Assembly: GCF_003270085.1 (NCBI RefSeq)
Contig: NZ_QFDQ01000015.1
Location: 1 to 40,598, forward strand
Source: Streptomyces triticisoli
GTDB lineage: Bacteria; Actinomycetota; Actinomycetes; Streptomycetales; Streptomycetaceae
Length of the DNA stretch: 40,598 nt
Direction of reading: 5' to 3'
Positions 39,780-40,598 of the stretch are shown in pieces. The translations under genes were made by a program, and so were the position numbers. The stretch's first letter is position 1; every line of letters begins with the position of its first letter. The notes below the pieces were generated by a model that saw only the letters and a program-made list of their open reading frames with translations, was not told the DNA's origin and did no database searches.

Positions 39780-40598
39780 TCACTCGTTGGCCGCGCGGGG
39801 ACGGTCGCCGTCCTCGTACTGGTCGAAGAGCGGAGTGCGGCCGCGTTCGCGGGAGCGGCGGGCCGAGGCGGCGGTGGAGGTCCCCCCGCGCGAGCGCGTT
39901 CGAGCGTGGGGGAGGGCGTCGTCGGTGGGCGAGGAGGGTTCGCCCCCGGCGGGGGCCGCGTCCTGCTCCGGTACCGCCGTGGACGAGCGCGCCGAGCTCC
40001 AGGTGTCCGGGGCACCGAGGTCGACGTCGGAGGTGGCGCGCGGGGCGACCGGGGCCGTGACGTACGTGGGCAGCGGGACCGGGACCGGGTCCCAGCTGTC
40101 GCCCCGGCCGGGGCGGCGCTGGCGCTCGCGCTGCTGGTCGAGCCACTCGGCGTGGTCGGTCTGCTCGACCAGGGCGCGCCGGTCGGCGGCGAGGGCGGAC
40201 AGTCCGGGGTCCGTCTCCGGTTCGGGTCCCGCGTCCGGCGCGTCGGCGGAGGGGTCCAGGGGTGCGCGCCGGCGGGGCCGGCGCCGGTTCTCGTGCAGCC
40301 GCTGCGCGGCGGCCTCGGCGTGGCGGCGGTCCATCTGGTAGGTGAAGCGGCGCCGCTCCTGGGCTCGCAGATACGCGATGTACGCGCTGAGCAGCACGGC
40401 GGGTGCGCCGGGTGCCCACAGGAAGGCGAGTCCGCCGACCGCTGCGACGATCGCGCCGAGGGTGAAGGCGAGGAAGAGAAGAACCGTGGTGCGCCGACGG
40501 CGTGCGAGCACCTTCGAGCGCCGGGCGCGCGCTGCGGCCGCCTCTGCGCCGGGCGCGCGCCGGGCCGCGGGGACGGCAGCGGGGACGGCAGCGGAGAC
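39780..40598 (-). CDS. SepX/GlpR-type divisome protein (5' end outside window)
   Basis: The frame is open from the window edge to the stop at 39780 (about 272 residues visible). The visible part starts with an Ala/Arg-rich stretch (AAVPAAVPAARRAPG). Two adjacent hydrophobic segments follow (TTVLLFLAFTLGAIVAAVGG and APAVLLSAYIAYL), then LRAQERRRFTYQMDRR and a long disordered Pro/Arg/Ser tail ending LFDQYEDGDRPR. I recognise this as the membrane protein that Streptomyces annotations call gephyrin-like molybdotransferase receptor GlpR. It was described in S. venezuelae as SepX, a divisome component that stabilises FtsZ rings. A GTG at 40511 could be a start, but the open coding-like sequence before it and the family's N-terminal helix suggest the true start lies outside. 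Confidence 0.75.
   Translation of the reverse strand, partial: VSAAVPAAVPAARRAPGAEAAAARARRSKVLARRRRTTVLLFLAFTLGAIVAAVGGLAFLWAPGAPAVLLSAYIAYLRAQERRRFTYQMDRRHAEAAAQRLHENRRRPRRRAPLDPSADAPDAGPEPETDPGLSALAADRRALVEQTDHAEWLDQQRERQRRPGRGDSWDPVPVPLPTYVTAPVAPRATSDVDLGAPDTWSSARSSTAVPEQDAAPAGGEPSSPTDDALPHARTRSRGGTSTAASARRSRERGRTPLFDQYEDGDRPRAANE

Noticed and set aside
1..40598. CRISPR arrays, insertion sequences, integrase or transposase genes
   Set aside because: I looked for spaced 25-40 bp repeats and for transposase or integrase motifs and saw none; repeats present are short tandem units or the one 125-bp duplication.

Overview
The window is chromosomal DNA of a Streptomyces species or a very close relative. 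GC content is very high, third codon positions are almost always G or C, GTG starts and GTGA/ATGA stop-start overlaps are common, and the gene set is typical of the genus: SsgA-like sporulation protein, Pmt mannosyltransferase, Rpf factor, SepX/GlpR and DUF1876. From memory the order resembles the core region of the S. coelicolor chromosome around SCO314x-SCO317x, but I could not check this.

Left part (1-8726), mostly minus strand: the end of a Pro/Gln-rich protein; an ABC-F ATPase; then, read leftwards, a zinc-ribbon protein, tatD, a resuscitation-promoting factor, ksgA and ispE. This last group is the classical actinobacterial tatD-rpf-ksgA-ispE cluster. It links 16S rRNA maturation, isoprenoid precursor supply and cell-wall remodelling. 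A Uma2-type nuclease gene sits on the opposite strand between ispE and the ABC-F gene. rsmI (minus) and pmt (plus) diverge at 8727-8823.

Middle (8824-23201): pmt, two tandem paralogous penicillin-binding transpeptidases, an ssgE-type gene, and a cobalt/nickel ECF transporter operon (cbiM-cbiQ-cbiO) translationally coupled to an OhrR-type MarR regulator. A sequence matching the Nur (nickel-dependent Fur) box lies 20 bp before the cbiM start, so the metal is probably nickel. Next come a DUF1876 gene and an initiator tRNA flanked by two perfect 125-bp copies of the 3' end of an EamA transporter gene. The intact EamA gene, a YbaK-type deacylase, an MMPL exporter and its likely TetR regulator follow.

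Right part (23409-35209): a tricorn-type protease with a large low-complexity insertion; a small hydrophilic protein; a flavin monooxygenase fused in frame to a short-chain dehydrogenase through an 18-bp repeat; and a divergent MerR regulator. Then come exonuclease III, a GNAT acetyltransferase, a Cys-rich hypothetical protein, the fmdB-fmdA formamidase pair and an APH-fold kinase.

The stretch 35304-39509 looks accessory. It holds a DUF6247-like gene, two tiny coupled genes, a GntR regulator with a 10-bp repeat array in the divergent promoter region, a C-terminal remnant of the BREX-2 methyltransferase PglX, a small secreted protein, an unknown protein and debris. It ends at a tRNA-Ala(CGC). 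Beyond it, the window closes inside a sepX/glpR-type divisome gene, which returns to core chromosome.
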